Source of the DNA: Lyngbya confervoides BDU141951 | GTDB lineage: Bacteria; Cyanobacteriota; Cyanobacteriia; Thermosynechococcales; Thermosynechococcaceae | Reading direction: 5' to 3' | Assembly (NCBI RefSeq): GCF_000817775.3 | Contig: NZ_JTHE03000015.1 | Coordinates: 23,992 to 87,991, forward strand | DNA length: 64,000 nt | Shown here: in pieces, positions 1 to 8,412 of the stretch | Numbering within the stretch: the first letter of the stretch is position 1 | Layout: each line of letters opens with the position of its first letter | The notes under the pieces: generated by a model | Database searches by the model: none | What the model saw: the letters and a program-made list of their open reading frames with translations, nothing else | What the model was told of the DNA's origin: nothing | Program-made: the position numbers and the translations under genes

Positions 1-1
1 C

Positions 2-1078
2 ATTAGCGGTTCCGCCCCGGACACGGCACTGCGGGTTTCCTTGGAGGACCTGGACCTCAAGCTCAAGAATCTTTATGACGGTGAAGTGGAAGGAACCCTC
101 CTGGTCACTGGATCGGTGCTAGAGCCCAACCTGGGCGGCAGCGTCAGGGTACAAAACGGCAAAGTGGTGCTTTCGGAAGTGGCCTCCATGGACAATGGTA
201 ATGGAGAGAATGGGGTCTCCCCGGCCGATCCTGGCCGCCCCATTGCCTTTGATCAATTGCAGGTGACGCTGGGCGATCGGGTCCGCATTTCTCAGCCGCC
301 GGTGCTTAGCTTTGTGGCCGCTGGGGACTTAGTGGTGAATGGTGATCTCAGCGATCCGCAACCTGAAGGGACGATCTTTTTCCAGAATGGCACCATTAAC
401 TTATTTACCAGTCGTTTTCGCACCGATCCGCGCCGTCAAAATGTGGCCATTTTTGACCCGCGCTACGGCGTTGATCCCTACCTCAACCTGGGGATGCGAT
501 CCACGGTCTTTGAAGTGGTGCAAGGACGAACCAGCAAGCTCAGTGACTTTGAAACCGTACCGGCCAGCAGTTTAGGAAGTGTGGAGTCGGTTCGAGTCTA
601 TGCCGAGGTGGACGGTCGCGCCAGCGAACTGCAGACCAACTTTCAGGATGTGGTGCAAATTACCAGCGATCCACCCCGATCTGAAGGGGAGATCATTGCC
701 CTGCTGGGGGGCGGTATTAGTGATGAAGTGCAGTCGGGACAGGTGGAAACTGCGGCGCTGAATGTGGCCAGTTCCGCTTTGCTGGGCAATGTCCAGGATC
801 TGCTGGCGGGCGTGTTGGGCAATCGTGCCACGGTGAATGCCTTTCCGGTGCTGTTGCCCAATAAGGACAACGATCGATCGGTTCTGGCCTTTGGCGCAGA
901 GATTAGCTACGATGTGACCGACCGGCTTTCCGTCTCAGCCTTGCAAATCCTGACGGGGATTGAGCAGCCCACGCTCTTTAATCTCAAATATAATTTGACC
1001 GATCAGCTCCGGGCCAGAACCTCCATCAGCAGTGATGGAGAAGGGGTGGGTCTGCTGGAATATCGGATGCGGTTTTAG
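2..1078 (+). CDS. TamB-domain protein, C-terminal part (gene continues upstream of the window)
   Basis: The frame is already open at base 2, so this is the 3' end of a longer gene; the TTG at 41 is only the first start-like codon inside the window. About 358 residues are visible. The segment reading SDPPRSEGEIIALLGGG near residue 220 and the beta-rich ending (LLEYRMRF) are typical of the conserved C-terminal domain of TamB (DUF490). That family is anchored in the inner membrane, spans the periplasm and helps outer-membrane protein insertion or lipid transport. Cyanobacterial members are usually well over 1000 residues. The family call rests on the C-terminal motif pattern. Function in this organism is inferred. 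Confidence 0.85.
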   Translation: MSGSAPDTALRVSLEDLDLKLKNLYDGEVEGTLLVTGSVLEPNLGGSVRVQNGKVVLSEVASMDNGNGENGVSPADPGRPIAFDQLQVTLGDRVRISQPPVLSFVAAGDLVVNGDLSDPQPEGTIFFQNGTINLFTSRFRTDPRRQNVAIFDPRYGVDPYLNLGMRSTVFEVVQGRTSKLSDFETVPASSLGSVESVRVYAEVDGRASELQTNFQDVVQITSDPPRSEGEIIALLGGGISDEVQSGQVETAALNVASSALLGNVQDLLAGVLGNRATVNAFPVLLPNKDNDRSVLAFGAEISYDVTDRLSVSALQILTGIEQPTLFNLKYNLTDQLRARTSISSDGEGVGLLEYRMRF

Positions 1079-1196
1079 AATCTGGCTCCATCCAAACTGA
1101 GGGCAATCTTGGGCAACCTTGCAAAACTGGGATGCACGCCATCCCAACCGACTCAATGGGAGTTAAGCTGAGAACTCTCCTGAAACTCGTCAGCTT

Positions 1197-3407
1197 ATGT
1201 TCATGGCGGCTGCTGATCACCTTCATCCTGAGGTTCAACGCTGGATCTATCACCAGGGCTGGACGGGACTGCGTCCCATTCAAGAGCTGGCGATCGCCCC
1301 AATCTTAGGGGGGCAGCAGGATTTGATCATTGCTGCCGCGACCGCTGGCGGCAAAACCGAAGCGGCCTTTCTGCCCATTTTCTCCCATCTTCTTAACCAT
1401 CCTGGGGCCAGTATTCGTGTTCTGGGCCTTAGCCCCCTCAAGGCCCTCATTAACGATCAACATCGTCGGCTACTGGATATGGGGGAATCCATGGGAATTT
1501 CGGTAACCGCGTGGCATGGCGATGTTGCCAGCCATCGCAAGCACAGGCTGCTGCAAGATCCCCAGGGGATTGTGATCATTACGCCGGAGTCCTTAGAAGC
1601 CCTGATCGCGCGACGGGGACCGGCGCTGGGGCGTCTATTTCAGCGGCTTAACTACATTGTGATTGACGAAATGCATGTTTTCATCGGCTCCGAGCGGGGC
1701 CGTCAGCTTCAGTCCTTGATGCACCGGCTAGAGTATTGTTTAGACCGCTCAATTCCGCGCATTGGCCTGAGCGCCACCCTGGGCGATATGGATCTGGCGG
1801 CGGAGTTTCTCCGTCCCGGCCATGGCCGACAGGTGCAGGTGATTAACCCCGCGGGACCTGGGGGCCAGCTGCGACTCCAGCTGCGTGGCTATCAGCGATC
1901 GCTCTCGGATCAAGCCGCAGTGGAACTGGCAGCCTCCCAAGCCCTGCACTCTGAGGCGAGTGCCGATGATCTGGCAATGGCGCAGCATTTATTCCAGGCG
2001 TTGCGGGGGAGTAATAATTTAATCTTTGTCAATGGTCGGGCCCGAGTAGAACAAATGGCAGACCTGCTGCGCCTGTTCTCAGAGCAAGCTCGGGTCCCCA
2101 ACGAGTTTTATCCCCACCACGGCAGCCTCGCAAAGCACCTGCGGGAGGAGGTGGAAGACCTGTTACGGAGTGACCTGCCCGCTAACGTGGTCTGTACCAC
2201 CACCCTGGAAATGGGCATTGATGTGGGCGATGTTCAATCCATTGCCCAGGTGGGATCACCCCTGTCCGTGGCCAGTATCCGCCAACGCTTGGGCCGTTCT
2301 GGGCGACGGGCGGGAGAACCTGCCATCGCTCGCTTTTACGTGTCGGTGCCGGAGTTGGCTGCCGATATGCCTCCCCAGGAGGCCATCCATCCTGAGCTGG
2401 TTCAGACCATTGCTATGATTAACCTGCTGCTGGAACGCTGGTGCGAACCCCCCGTGCCGGAAAAACTCCAGCTGTCCACTCTGATTCAGCAGCTTTTGTC
2501 CTTACTGTCCCAATATGAAGGGTTAAAGGCCCAGGATCTCTGGGAAATTCTTGGCGAGACGGGACCCTTTCAGCAAGTTTCTGCTGAACTGTTTCAGGAT
2601 CTACTGCGCTGCCTGGGTCAGCGGGAAATGATTCAGCAAAGTGGCGATCGCACGCTGTTGCTCAGCCCCAAGGGAGAGCGGATTGTCAACCACTATAGCT
2701 TTTACAGCGCCTTTCAAACCCCAGAAGACTATGAACTGGTTCATCTGGGGCGTACACTGGGCACCCTCCCTCAACGGATTCCCCTGGTTCCCCAAATGCG
2801 CATTGTCTTTGCCGGACAATCCTGGCAGGTGGAGGCCGTTGACGAAGCCCGAAAAATCATCGAGGTGAGTTCAGCACCCGGAGGACGGGTGCCGCGATTT
2901 AGTGGGGGGGGCGGCGGGATTCATAGCCACGTGCGTCAGGCCATGTACCATCTCTACTGTTCGCAGGATCAGCCCCCCTACCTGGACCCCATGGCCCAGC
3001 GTCTACTTGCAGAAGCGAGAGAGCAGTTTCGCGCCTTTCACCTCCATCGCACCTCAGTGCTCGGATTTGCATCTCAGTCCCTGATTTTCTGTTGGCAGGG
3101 AGATCGGGTGTTGAACACGCTGCTGGTATTGTTGCTGGCCAAGGGGCTAAAGGCTGCGAAGGAGGGCATCGCGATCGCCGTGCGACAATGCGATCCCCCA
3201 ACCCTGGTGGCCCAACTGGGCCAGTGGGCCGATGAACCCATGAGTGCCCCGCTGGATCTGGCGCGATCGGTCAAGAATAAACGTCTGGATAAGTACGATT
3301 ATCTGCTCAGTGAGGACCTGCTCTGTCATAACTATGCCCTGAGCGAATTTGATGTGCCGCTGACCTGGCAAACGCTTCGCGATCTCTCCTCCCAGGATCT
3401 CCCCTAG
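1197..3407 (+). CDS. Lhr-like DEAD/DEAH-box helicase
   Basis: 736 residues forming a superfamily 2 helicase core. Visible motifs are a Q-motif-like RPIQ (26-29), Walker A AGGKT (50-54), DEMH in place of DEAD (about 155), LSATLGD (motif III, about 190) and RQRLGRSGRR (motif VI, about 365). DEMH with the RQRLGRSGRR form is characteristic of the Lhr family of ATP-dependent 3'-5' DNA/RNA helicases. The length fits an Lhr core without the long C-terminal extension of enterobacterial Lhr. The residues after about 480 are a helical accessory region I cannot assign. ATG at 1197 has another ATG two codons on. Likely a nucleic-acid repair or remodelling helicase; the substrate is not evident from the neighbours. 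Confidence 0.9.
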   Translation: MFMAAADHLHPEVQRWIYHQGWTGLRPIQELAIAPILGGQQDLIIAAATAGGKTEAAFLPIFSHLLNHPGASIRVLGLSPLKALINDQHRRLLDMGESMGISVTAWHGDVASHRKHRLLQDPQGIVIITPESLEALIARRGPALGRLFQRLNYIVIDEMHVFIGSERGRQLQSLMHRLEYCLDRSIPRIGLSATLGDMDLAAEFLRPGHGRQVQVINPAGPGGQLRLQLRGYQRSLSDQAAVELAASQALHSEASADDLAMAQHLFQALRGSNNLIFVNGRARVEQMADLLRLFSEQARVPNEFYPHHGSLAKHLREEVEDLLRSDLPANVVCTTTLEMGIDVGDVQSIAQVGSPLSVASIRQRLGRSGRRAGEPAIARFYVSVPELAADMPPQEAIHPELVQTIAMINLLLERWCEPPVPEKLQLSTLIQQLLSLLSQYEGLKAQDLWEILGETGPFQQVSAELFQDLLRCLGQREMIQQSGDRTLLLSPKGERIVNHYSFYSAFQTPEDYELVHLGRTLGTLPQRIPLVPQMRIVFAGQSWQVEAVDEARKIIEVSSAPGGRVPRFSGGGGGIHSHVRQAMYHLYCSQDQPPYLDPMAQRLLAEAREQFRAFHLHRTSVLGFASQSLIFCWQGDRVLNTLLVLLLAKGLKAAKEGIAIAVRQCDPPTLVAQLGQWADEPMSAPLDLARSVKNKRLDKYDYLLSEDLLCHNYALSEFDVPLTWQTLRDLSSQDLP

Positions 3408-3707
3408 GGCTACGTTCGCGCTGTTGGTTTGCGAGCGAGTTTGGCGGTTGGGGTAAGGGGGCGAGATTGTCCGTGGGCTGCGGTTGCGCAGATCAACGGA
3501 CCGCAGAGGGGATGACCCAGCGAGGGGAATGTCGGGATCGCTCTATGTTGCCAGGATGGAGACTTTTGAGGAAAGCTGGGGATTTTATGGCGCGCAGCCC
3601 AAGCACAAATCCTAAATTAATTAGAGGCTTTTAGGATGGTGCAGGAACATGATGCTAAATCAAAACTATGCCGTGAAGCAACACTCTTTTAAATCCTTCA
3701 AAGAAAA
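3408..3707. other. Intergenic region, no gene seen
   Basis: About 300 bases between the helicase and the GMC oxidoreductase. Only reading frames of fewer than 20 codons open by ATG are visible. The last 100 bases turn AT-rich and could hold the promoter of the following gene, but no convincing -35/-10 pair was found. Confidence 0.5.
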
Positions 3708-5444
3708 ATGTCTAAGAGTCGCGACTGTCAAGCTGCATCGAGTTATGACTGGATTGTAGTTGGTTCGGGCAACGGAGCCTGTGCATTTTTGAGTCAGTAT
3801 TTAGACAAGAGAACTGATCCGGCTGATCGCATCTTGGTTATTGAGGAAGGTGAGGATTTCTTTGAGACAAGTGAAATCACGCATCAGCGCAACTGGACAA
3901 GGTCCTACTCAGAAGGAAGTATTTTTAAGCTTCACAATGCGCAAACCCCAGAGGGTATTCCCATATTGTCAGGCTATGCTTCCACGATGGGAGGCGGGGG
4001 GTCCATCAACTACACCATGATTTTTGAATCTCCCAAGTGGTTAGCTGATCATTTTGGCCATGGCGAGCGCTATTGGAATCGATGCATTGACGAACTCTCG
4101 GCTAAATTCCAGCGAAAATCGCCAGTTCATGAGTTGACCCCGGTGGGAAATCACCTCCTTGATTCCTTGGAATCTTGTGGGTTTCAGCTCAATCGACAAC
4201 GGAGTGAGAATATTCCCATCTACAAAGAGAGCAGAGATAAGCAAATTCATGTGTTTCCCAACCAATTCAATGAATTTGGACAACGAACTCATAGTGGCGT
4301 GTCCTTAGTGAAATGGCATAACAATCCGCGCCTGCAGGTTATGACAAAGTGTCGCGTCACTCGTCTAGACCTGGAGACCTTAAATGACAGGGAACAACGG
4401 TGTTGTCGAATCATCTACCAAGACTTAAAGGCTAAGGAAGAACGGTCAATCTCCCTCGACCGTCATACAAGGGTTTTGCTTTGTGCTGGGGCGGCAACGC
4501 CCCAGCTTCTGTATCCGCATCGAGAAGCCTTACGAAACTTTGAAATTGGAGAACATGTCAATGATCATATTGTGCTGCCCTTTGGGATTTATCTATTGAG
4601 TGAACATCTCCAACCGACCCTCAAGGATCAGTACATTTCGCTGTTTGCGACAGAGGAGTTGCCCCACTCCGAGGATCCAGATGCAGAGAAAACGGTATGC
4701 AACTATGACTTTTTTTCTGGATCCCTGGATGATCTCTTATATTTGATTTCCCATTTGTTCTTGGCCTTTTGGGTCCCCAATGGAATTAAATTGGCAATGA
4801 TCCAGCAACCGAGAGTGTTCCAAGCTCTGAAGTGGTTGAGTCGTCGTTTGGTTCAATTTTTAAATAGTCTCGATGATGTTTTATATTCCCTTAAGCATCC
4901 AAGCCGAATCGGAAAACATGAATGGAGCTTGATTTCTGCGATTGTCAAGTTCAATATCAGTCTTCCCGGATATTATCAGCGATTGAACGATAGAGATCCC
5001 ACGGATCAGCCTTTGTCAAGCTTCTATGAGATTATTCTACGCTGCTTTCAAGAAAATTCGGATCGCGAGAACGTAGACCGAGCAATTGCCAAGAGCGCGA
5101 TCTCTAAGCAAATTGAGTTAATGTCAAAATTGGGGAAAGAGCCTCACCCTGTTTTTCGATATTTGATCCGACTGTTGACGCGGATGCCGTATCGCAAAGA
5201 ACAAGTTGATCAATACCTGGATCATTATCAATGGTATGACTTATTGACCGAGCAGCATTTATCTGGAGGCTGCGTTTTTGGTAAGGCCATTGATCTGGGA
5301 TTGGAAGCCTCCTCGAGTACGGGGAAAGTATTTGGCAGCCAGAATCTCTACGTGGGTGATTTATCTGCTTCTCCGCTCCCCAGGGTCAGTCCTCAAATGA
5401 CTGCATACTTAATTGGTCATCATCTTGCAAATCAGCTCTATTAA
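3708..5444 (+). CDS. GMC-family oxidoreductase (first of two in the window)
   Basis: 578 residues. An N-terminal dinucleotide-binding motif GSGNGA (19-24) after a hydrophobic beta strand, then MGGGGSINYT (about 97-106) and a C-terminal VGDLSASPLPRVSPQMT, match the FAD-dependent glucose-methanol-choline oxidoreductase pattern. The middle (about 330-480) is unusually rich in aromatic and charged residues and looks lineage-specific. The gene is visibly more AT-rich than its neighbours, with codons such as TTA, AAA and ATT common, and sits beside a decayed hydrolase remnant that overlaps its 3' end. That suggests acquisition by transfer. Substrate unknown; an alcohol or sterol-like substrate is possible. 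Confidence 0.8.
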   Translation: MSKSRDCQAASSYDWIVVGSGNGACAFLSQYLDKRTDPADRILVIEEGEDFFETSEITHQRNWTRSYSEGSIFKLHNAQTPEGIPILSGYASTMGGGGSINYTMIFESPKWLADHFGHGERYWNRCIDELSAKFQRKSPVHELTPVGNHLLDSLESCGFQLNRQRSENIPIYKESRDKQIHVFPNQFNEFGQRTHSGVSLVKWHNNPRLQVMTKCRVTRLDLETLNDREQRCCRIIYQDLKAKEERSISLDRHTRVLLCAGAATPQLLYPHREALRNFEIGEHVNDHIVLPFGIYLLSEHLQPTLKDQYISLFATEELPHSEDPDAEKTVCNYDFFSGSLDDLLYLISHLFLAFWVPNGIKLAMIQQPRVFQALKWLSRRLVQFLNSLDDVLYSLKHPSRIGKHEWSLISAIVKFNISLPGYYQRLNDRDPTDQPLSSFYEIILRCFQENSDRENVDRAIAKSAISKQIELMSKLGKEPHPVFRYLIRLLTRMPYRKEQVDQYLDHYQWYDLLTEQHLSGGCVFGKAIDLGLEASSSTGKVFGSQNLYVGDLSASPLPRVSPQMTAYLIGHHLANQLY

Positions 5445-5717
5445 AAGATTCACCTTCGACGCTGGAAATGCAACTTCCTTTTCCCAGCCACCCATGCTAA
5501 TCAAAACTAGCTTGTCTACCCGGTGGGGACGCTGTAGGGCAATCTTCAAGGCAAGGATGCCATCCACAGAACCTGCTATCAGAGGGGCGTGAGATAAACC
5601 AACTGCATCCATGACGCGAAGCATAAATGGGCTCAGATCGCCAAGGGTGTAGATCGCTTTGGGTTTGTCAATGGGGGCACCATCGGCTGTAGTTGGCTTG
5701 AGAGGCATGGCCATCAT
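5409..5717 (-). pseudogene. Decayed alpha/beta hydrolase fragment
   Basis: The open frame gives 102 residues resembling the middle of an alpha/beta hydrolase: a KAIYTLGDLSPFMLRVMDAVG segment, then LIAGSVDG where the nucleophile elbow GxSxG would be, then ALQRPHRVDKLVLISMGGW. Here the serine survives but both flanking glycines of the elbow are substituted. Upstream the similarity continues as RHRVMM, but a TGA precedes it, so the N-terminal third is lost. The catalytic acid and histidine are also missing. It overlaps the last 36 bases of the convergent GMC gene. Best read as a remnant; a functional truncated protein is unlikely. Confidence 0.7.
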
Positions 5718-5774
5718 GACACGATGACGAGTTCAGGCTGCGATCGCGACTCCTTGCGGGTTCCTCTAGCCTCC

Positions 5775-6536
5775 TCAAACTCGCTCACACACCAAGACCG
5801 TTCCTTTCTCTCCCCGAGTAATCCGCAATTCTTCATCCAGGTAAAGAATTTCCAAAGTGCCCTTGGGCGATCGCTTCATTTGAAACTCGCGTTTCCCCGT
5901 CTGGGGGTCCATGGCACCGGGCGGCACGAATCCAAACATCAGCCTTAGAAACAATCCCTGCCCCCTCTCTTTCCAGGAAGATCGGGGCGTATCGGTCCGA
6001 TCTCCGAATACCTGCTGCCACTGTTGGCGATCGGTCTGGGCGATGGGTTCTAAAACGCCGCCGGTAAACTGCACCTGAATATGGGTCTCATCTTGAGGTT
6101 CACAGACTCCCAAATTTCGAACCTGTCCCTGTAAAGGGGGGCCTGCTGTGCCCAGAGTCGTAAAGGTGACCACAATATCATGGCTATGGCGGGAACGGTC
6201 CCCCAGGGGAAACACGGGCTGCCACACCTCATCAATCTGAACTCTGAGATCCTGCGGCTGAAACAGGTTAAACGCCAGCCGCCCGAGTCGATAGACATAG
6301 GTGCCATCCTCCTGGCGCTCCCCATCGGGAAAACTCGGCGCACTGATTAAGCGCCAGTTGCCCTGAGCCAGGTCAAACCGCTGCGCTGGATCCGGAGTCG
6401 GATTTAAGCGGACGAGGTCCTCAAGGGCAGCTGCGATCGCGTCTTGTTGAGGATCACCGCCACAGTGGGTGAGGGCATTGCGTAGCGCCTGCTTAGCGGC
6501 CTGCCGCTGTGCGGCCATCTCTGGGGCAGCCCTCAT
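5775..6536 (-). CDS. PAP/fibrillin family protein
   Basis: About 253 residues from the chosen ATG at 6536. The segment QGNWRLISAPSFPDG, the RLGRLAFNLFQP region and the C-terminal YLDEELRITRGEKG are the signatures of plastid lipid-associated (fibrillin) proteins, which associate with thylakoid lipid and pigment and protect photosystems under stress. An in-frame ATG at 6677 would add 47 residues (glycine/serine-rich) and overlap the upstream gene by 50 bases. Another ATG lies at 6518. No start has a strong ribosome binding site, so the N-terminus is uncertain. It probably shares a transcript with the two small membrane-protein genes upstream on the same strand. Confidence 0.85.
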   Translation of the reverse strand: MRAAPEMAAQRQAAKQALRNALTHCGGDPQQDAIAAALEDLVRLNPTPDPAQRFDLAQGNWRLISAPSFPDGERQEDGTYVYRLGRLAFNLFQPQDLRVQIDEVWQPVFPLGDRSRHSHDIVVTFTTLGTAGPPLQGQVRNLGVCEPQDETHIQVQFTGGVLEPIAQTDRQQWQQVFGDRTDTPRSSWKERGQGLFLRLMFGFVPPGAMDPQTGKREFQMKRSPKGTLEILYLDEELRITRGEKGTVLVCERV

Positions 6537-6627
6537 CGGCAGGTCGGGGGCTGGGCAGCCTGAACCCGGAGATTGTTCCTCTTTAGATCCTTGCGATCCA
6601 TTGGCGACTGCGCCTCCTCCATTACTG

Positions 6628-6918
6628 CTACTGCGTCTGTTTTTCCCGCACTGCCTGATAAAACCCCAGCACCACAAATATATTAGAGAGCGTCAGAAAA
6701 AATTCTGCCCCGCCATGAAGCCAATCCACATTGGCCAGGGACTCGCCCAGGACCTTTTCGGTGTAGATCCCGGCTGGAATGGTCACCACGACAAACACCA
6801 GTAGAAAGTAAAAGCCAAACAGCGATAGCTTGGGCACCAGGCGCGATCGCGTTAAAAACCAGAGAAACCCCAGGTAGGGAAACAGAGACAGAGCAAAGAG
6901 GGTTTCCTTAGAGAGCAT
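6628..6918 (-). CDS. DUF3593 membrane protein
   Basis: 96 residues from ATG 6918 (an upstream in-frame ATG at 6960 is less likely because it lies deeper in the preceding gene). Two to three hydrophobic segments and the conserved ESLANVDWLHGGAEFFLTLSN stretch identify DUF3593, a family of cyanobacteria and plastid-bearing eukaryotes of unknown function. The start overlaps the end of the DUF2499 gene by 11 bases, which suggests translational coupling. The two families commonly occur together in cyanobacteria, so a shared thylakoid role is plausible but unproven. Confidence 0.85.
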   Translation of the reverse strand: MLSKETLFALSLFPYLGFLWFLTRSRLVPKLSLFGFYFLLVFVVVTIPAGIYTEKVLGESLANVDWLHGGAEFFLTLSNIFVVLGFYQAVREKQTQ

Positions 6919-7216
6919 TGGACCGGGGCGCTCCTTTCCACAATAACCAAGCAGCGGCACAGAGCGTACAGTTGCCCAGCACCGTAGTGGCGGCCTGAAG
7001 CGTTACGAGCCACTCCAGCGTTTTAGCATTGTCAAACAAGTGCCAGGTACAGGCACTCATGGCGCTCACCAGGGCGGGAAACATGGCCAAGGTAAACCAA
7101 CGCCAGGCTCGATTTTGAGTCAGGGCTGCATAGCGCCAGATTAAAACCATAGCCGTGATCCATTCCACCACGCTGGAGGTATGAATGATCCAAGTCGGTA
7201 GTGACAGAACGTGCAT
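6908..7216 (-). CDS. DUF2499 (Ycf49-like) membrane protein
   Basis: 102 residues beginning LSLPTWIIHTSSVVEW, the conserved N-terminus of DUF2499, the family of the algal plastid gene ycf49. Three hydrophobic segments are visible (about 10-28, 42-60 and 70-95). It is the first gene of a minus-strand run DUF2499-DUF3593-fibrillin. Its start codon lies inside the first copy of a 14-base tandem duplication (7213-7240). Function is unknown in the family. Confidence 0.85.
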   Translation of the reverse strand: MHVLSLPTWIIHTSSVVEWITAMVLIWRYAALTQNRAWRWFTLAMFPALVSAMSACTWHLFDNAKTLEWLVTLQAATTVLGNCTLCAAAWLLWKGAPRSNAL

Positions 7217-7272
7217 CAGAACCTTTGCATCAGAACCTTATTGAACCGGAACTCTATTGAACCGAAACTCTC
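7213..7272. repeat. Two adjacent tandem duplications (2 x 14 and 2 x 16 bases)
   Basis: GCATCAGAACCTTT is followed directly by GCATCAGAACCTTA (7213-7226, 7227-7240). Then TTGAACCGGAACTCTA is followed by TTGAACCGAAACTCTC (7241-7256, 7257-7272). The first copy overlaps the start codon of the DUF2499 gene, so its leader has been built or lengthened by duplication. Confidence 0.9.
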
Positions 7273-7378
7273 CATAGCATAGACGATGGCCTGAACCAAA
7301 ACCACTGTTCTGCAAATTGATCGCGATCCCTCCCCCGCCCGGTTTAGAGAAGGGAGTCTCAATTCAAGTCTGTGATCC

Positions 7379-8080
7379 CTAGGCAATCAGTTGAACCGTA
7401 CCTGTATCTAAATCGTAGCGAGCGCCCACCAGTTTTAAGGTGCCCGCCCGGAGGCGATCTGCCACCAGAGTCGAGGCTTGAACCAGCCCCAGTTGATATT
7501 TAATATTTTGGGCAACCGCATTCTCCACGGCATCCCCGTTCTGATGCTGGACCTGCTGCACAGCCGGAAGAATCGCCTCCACAAAGGTGCTGATGTCGCC
7601 CGGCAGTGGATCCTGCTTAACCGCAGCGGTCACAGCGCCACAGCGCTCATGTCCCAGCACCATCAAGACTGGAGTTTCCAGTAGAGCAATCCCATATTCC
7701 AGACTGCCCATCACCTCTGGCGTCACGATGTTGCCCGCCACACGCACATCAAAAATGTCGCCTACCCCCTGGTCAAACAAAATTTCCACGGGCACTCGCG
7801 AGTCAGCACAGCTCAGCACCGTAGCAAAGGGATGCTGGGCCTGGGACACTGATTTCACCCTGGCTTGGTTTTGGTGGGGATAGGTGGGATGATGCTGGGC
7901 AAAACGCTGATTTCCGGCCATCAGCTCCTGTAAGGCCGCGTCGGGATTGGACAAGAGATCTGGGGGGGGCAGCGTCGCCGCCTGAACGGGTTTCCCCAGC
8001 CCCCGGTTGGCGCCCCAATAGCTGGCAGCAGCCATCAGTCCCACCTGAAGAAATCGACGACGATTCACGGCAGCATCCAT
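7379..8080 (-). CDS. Beta-class carbonic anhydrase with Tat signal
   Basis: 233 residues. The N-terminus MDAAVNRRRFLQVGLMAAASY holds a twin-arginine motif and a hydrophobic stretch, with probable cleavage after KPVQA, so the mature enzyme should act in the periplasm or thylakoid lumen. Catalytic residues of the beta class are present: CADSRVP (zinc Cys plus the Asp-Arg dyad) and HERCGA (zinc His and Cys). I chose ATG 8080 because AAAGGAG lies 7 bases upstream; an in-frame ATG at 8113 lacks this. The ribosome binding site overlaps the stop codon of the PII-like gene, so translation is probably coupled. Downstream of sbtA, it likely interconverts CO2 and bicarbonate for the transporter. Confidence 0.92.
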   Translation of the reverse strand: MDAAVNRRRFLQVGLMAAASYWGANRGLGKPVQAATLPPPDLLSNPDAALQELMAGNQRFAQHHPTYPHQNQARVKSVSQAQHPFATVLSCADSRVPVEILFDQGVGDIFDVRVAGNIVTPEVMGSLEYGIALLETPVLMVLGHERCGAVTAAVKQDPLPGDISTFVEAILPAVQQVQHQNGDAVENAVAQNIKYQLGLVQASTLVADRLRAGTLKLVGARYDLDTGTVQLIA

Positions 8081-8087
8081 TGCGGGT

Positions 8088-8094
8088 CTCCTTT
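8088..8094 (-). promoter_or_regulatory. Ribosome binding site fixing the carbonic anhydrase start
   Basis: On the minus strand AAAGGAG lies 7 bases before the ATG at 8080. It touches the TAA stop (8094-8096) of the preceding PII-like gene, a layout typical of translational coupling. Confidence 0.8.
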
Positions 8095-8408
8095 TAGGAT
8101 AGTTTTTCGACACATTTCATGGACCGCACCTCCAGGGCATCGGTCACATGACAGGTTCCCCCAAATTTATTTAACAGGGGCCTGATGGCCTCCACCACCT
8201 GCCGCAGCAGATCCGGGGTGCAAAAGGCCAGAATATAAACATTATCTAGCATGGTCATGTCCAGGTCTTCGTTCCCAGCGTGGAACTGCTTGCCGGCCAC
8301 GTTTCGAATGACCGCATAGTTGTGAACTCCCGACTTCTCCAAAGCCGCCAAGAGCTTTCCTAACTCAAAGGAGTTGGCAATGATTTCAATTCGCTTAACC
8401 TCATGCAT
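8094..8408 (-). CDS. PII-like (SbtB-like) regulatory protein
   Basis: 104 residues from ATG 8408, 4 bases after the sbtA stop. The size, alternating beta/alpha pattern and position next to sbtA point to a PII-superfamily protein acting like SbtB, which binds adenyl nucleotides and gates SbtA. The sequence is divergent from the well-studied cyanobacterial SbtB: the loop between the second and third strands is short (FHAGNEDLDM), and the C-terminal CGPxGC redox loop is absent, with one Cys (MKCVEKLS) near the end. An upstream in-frame ATG at 8459 lies within sbtA and is less likely. Ligand preference cannot be read from the sequence. Confidence 0.75.
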   Translation of the reverse strand: MHEVKRIEIIANSFELGKLLAALEKSGVHNYAVIRNVAGKQFHAGNEDLDMTMLDNVYILAFCTPDLLRQVVEAIRPLLNKFGGTCHVTDALEVRSMKCVEKLS

Positions 8409-8412
8409 CAGT

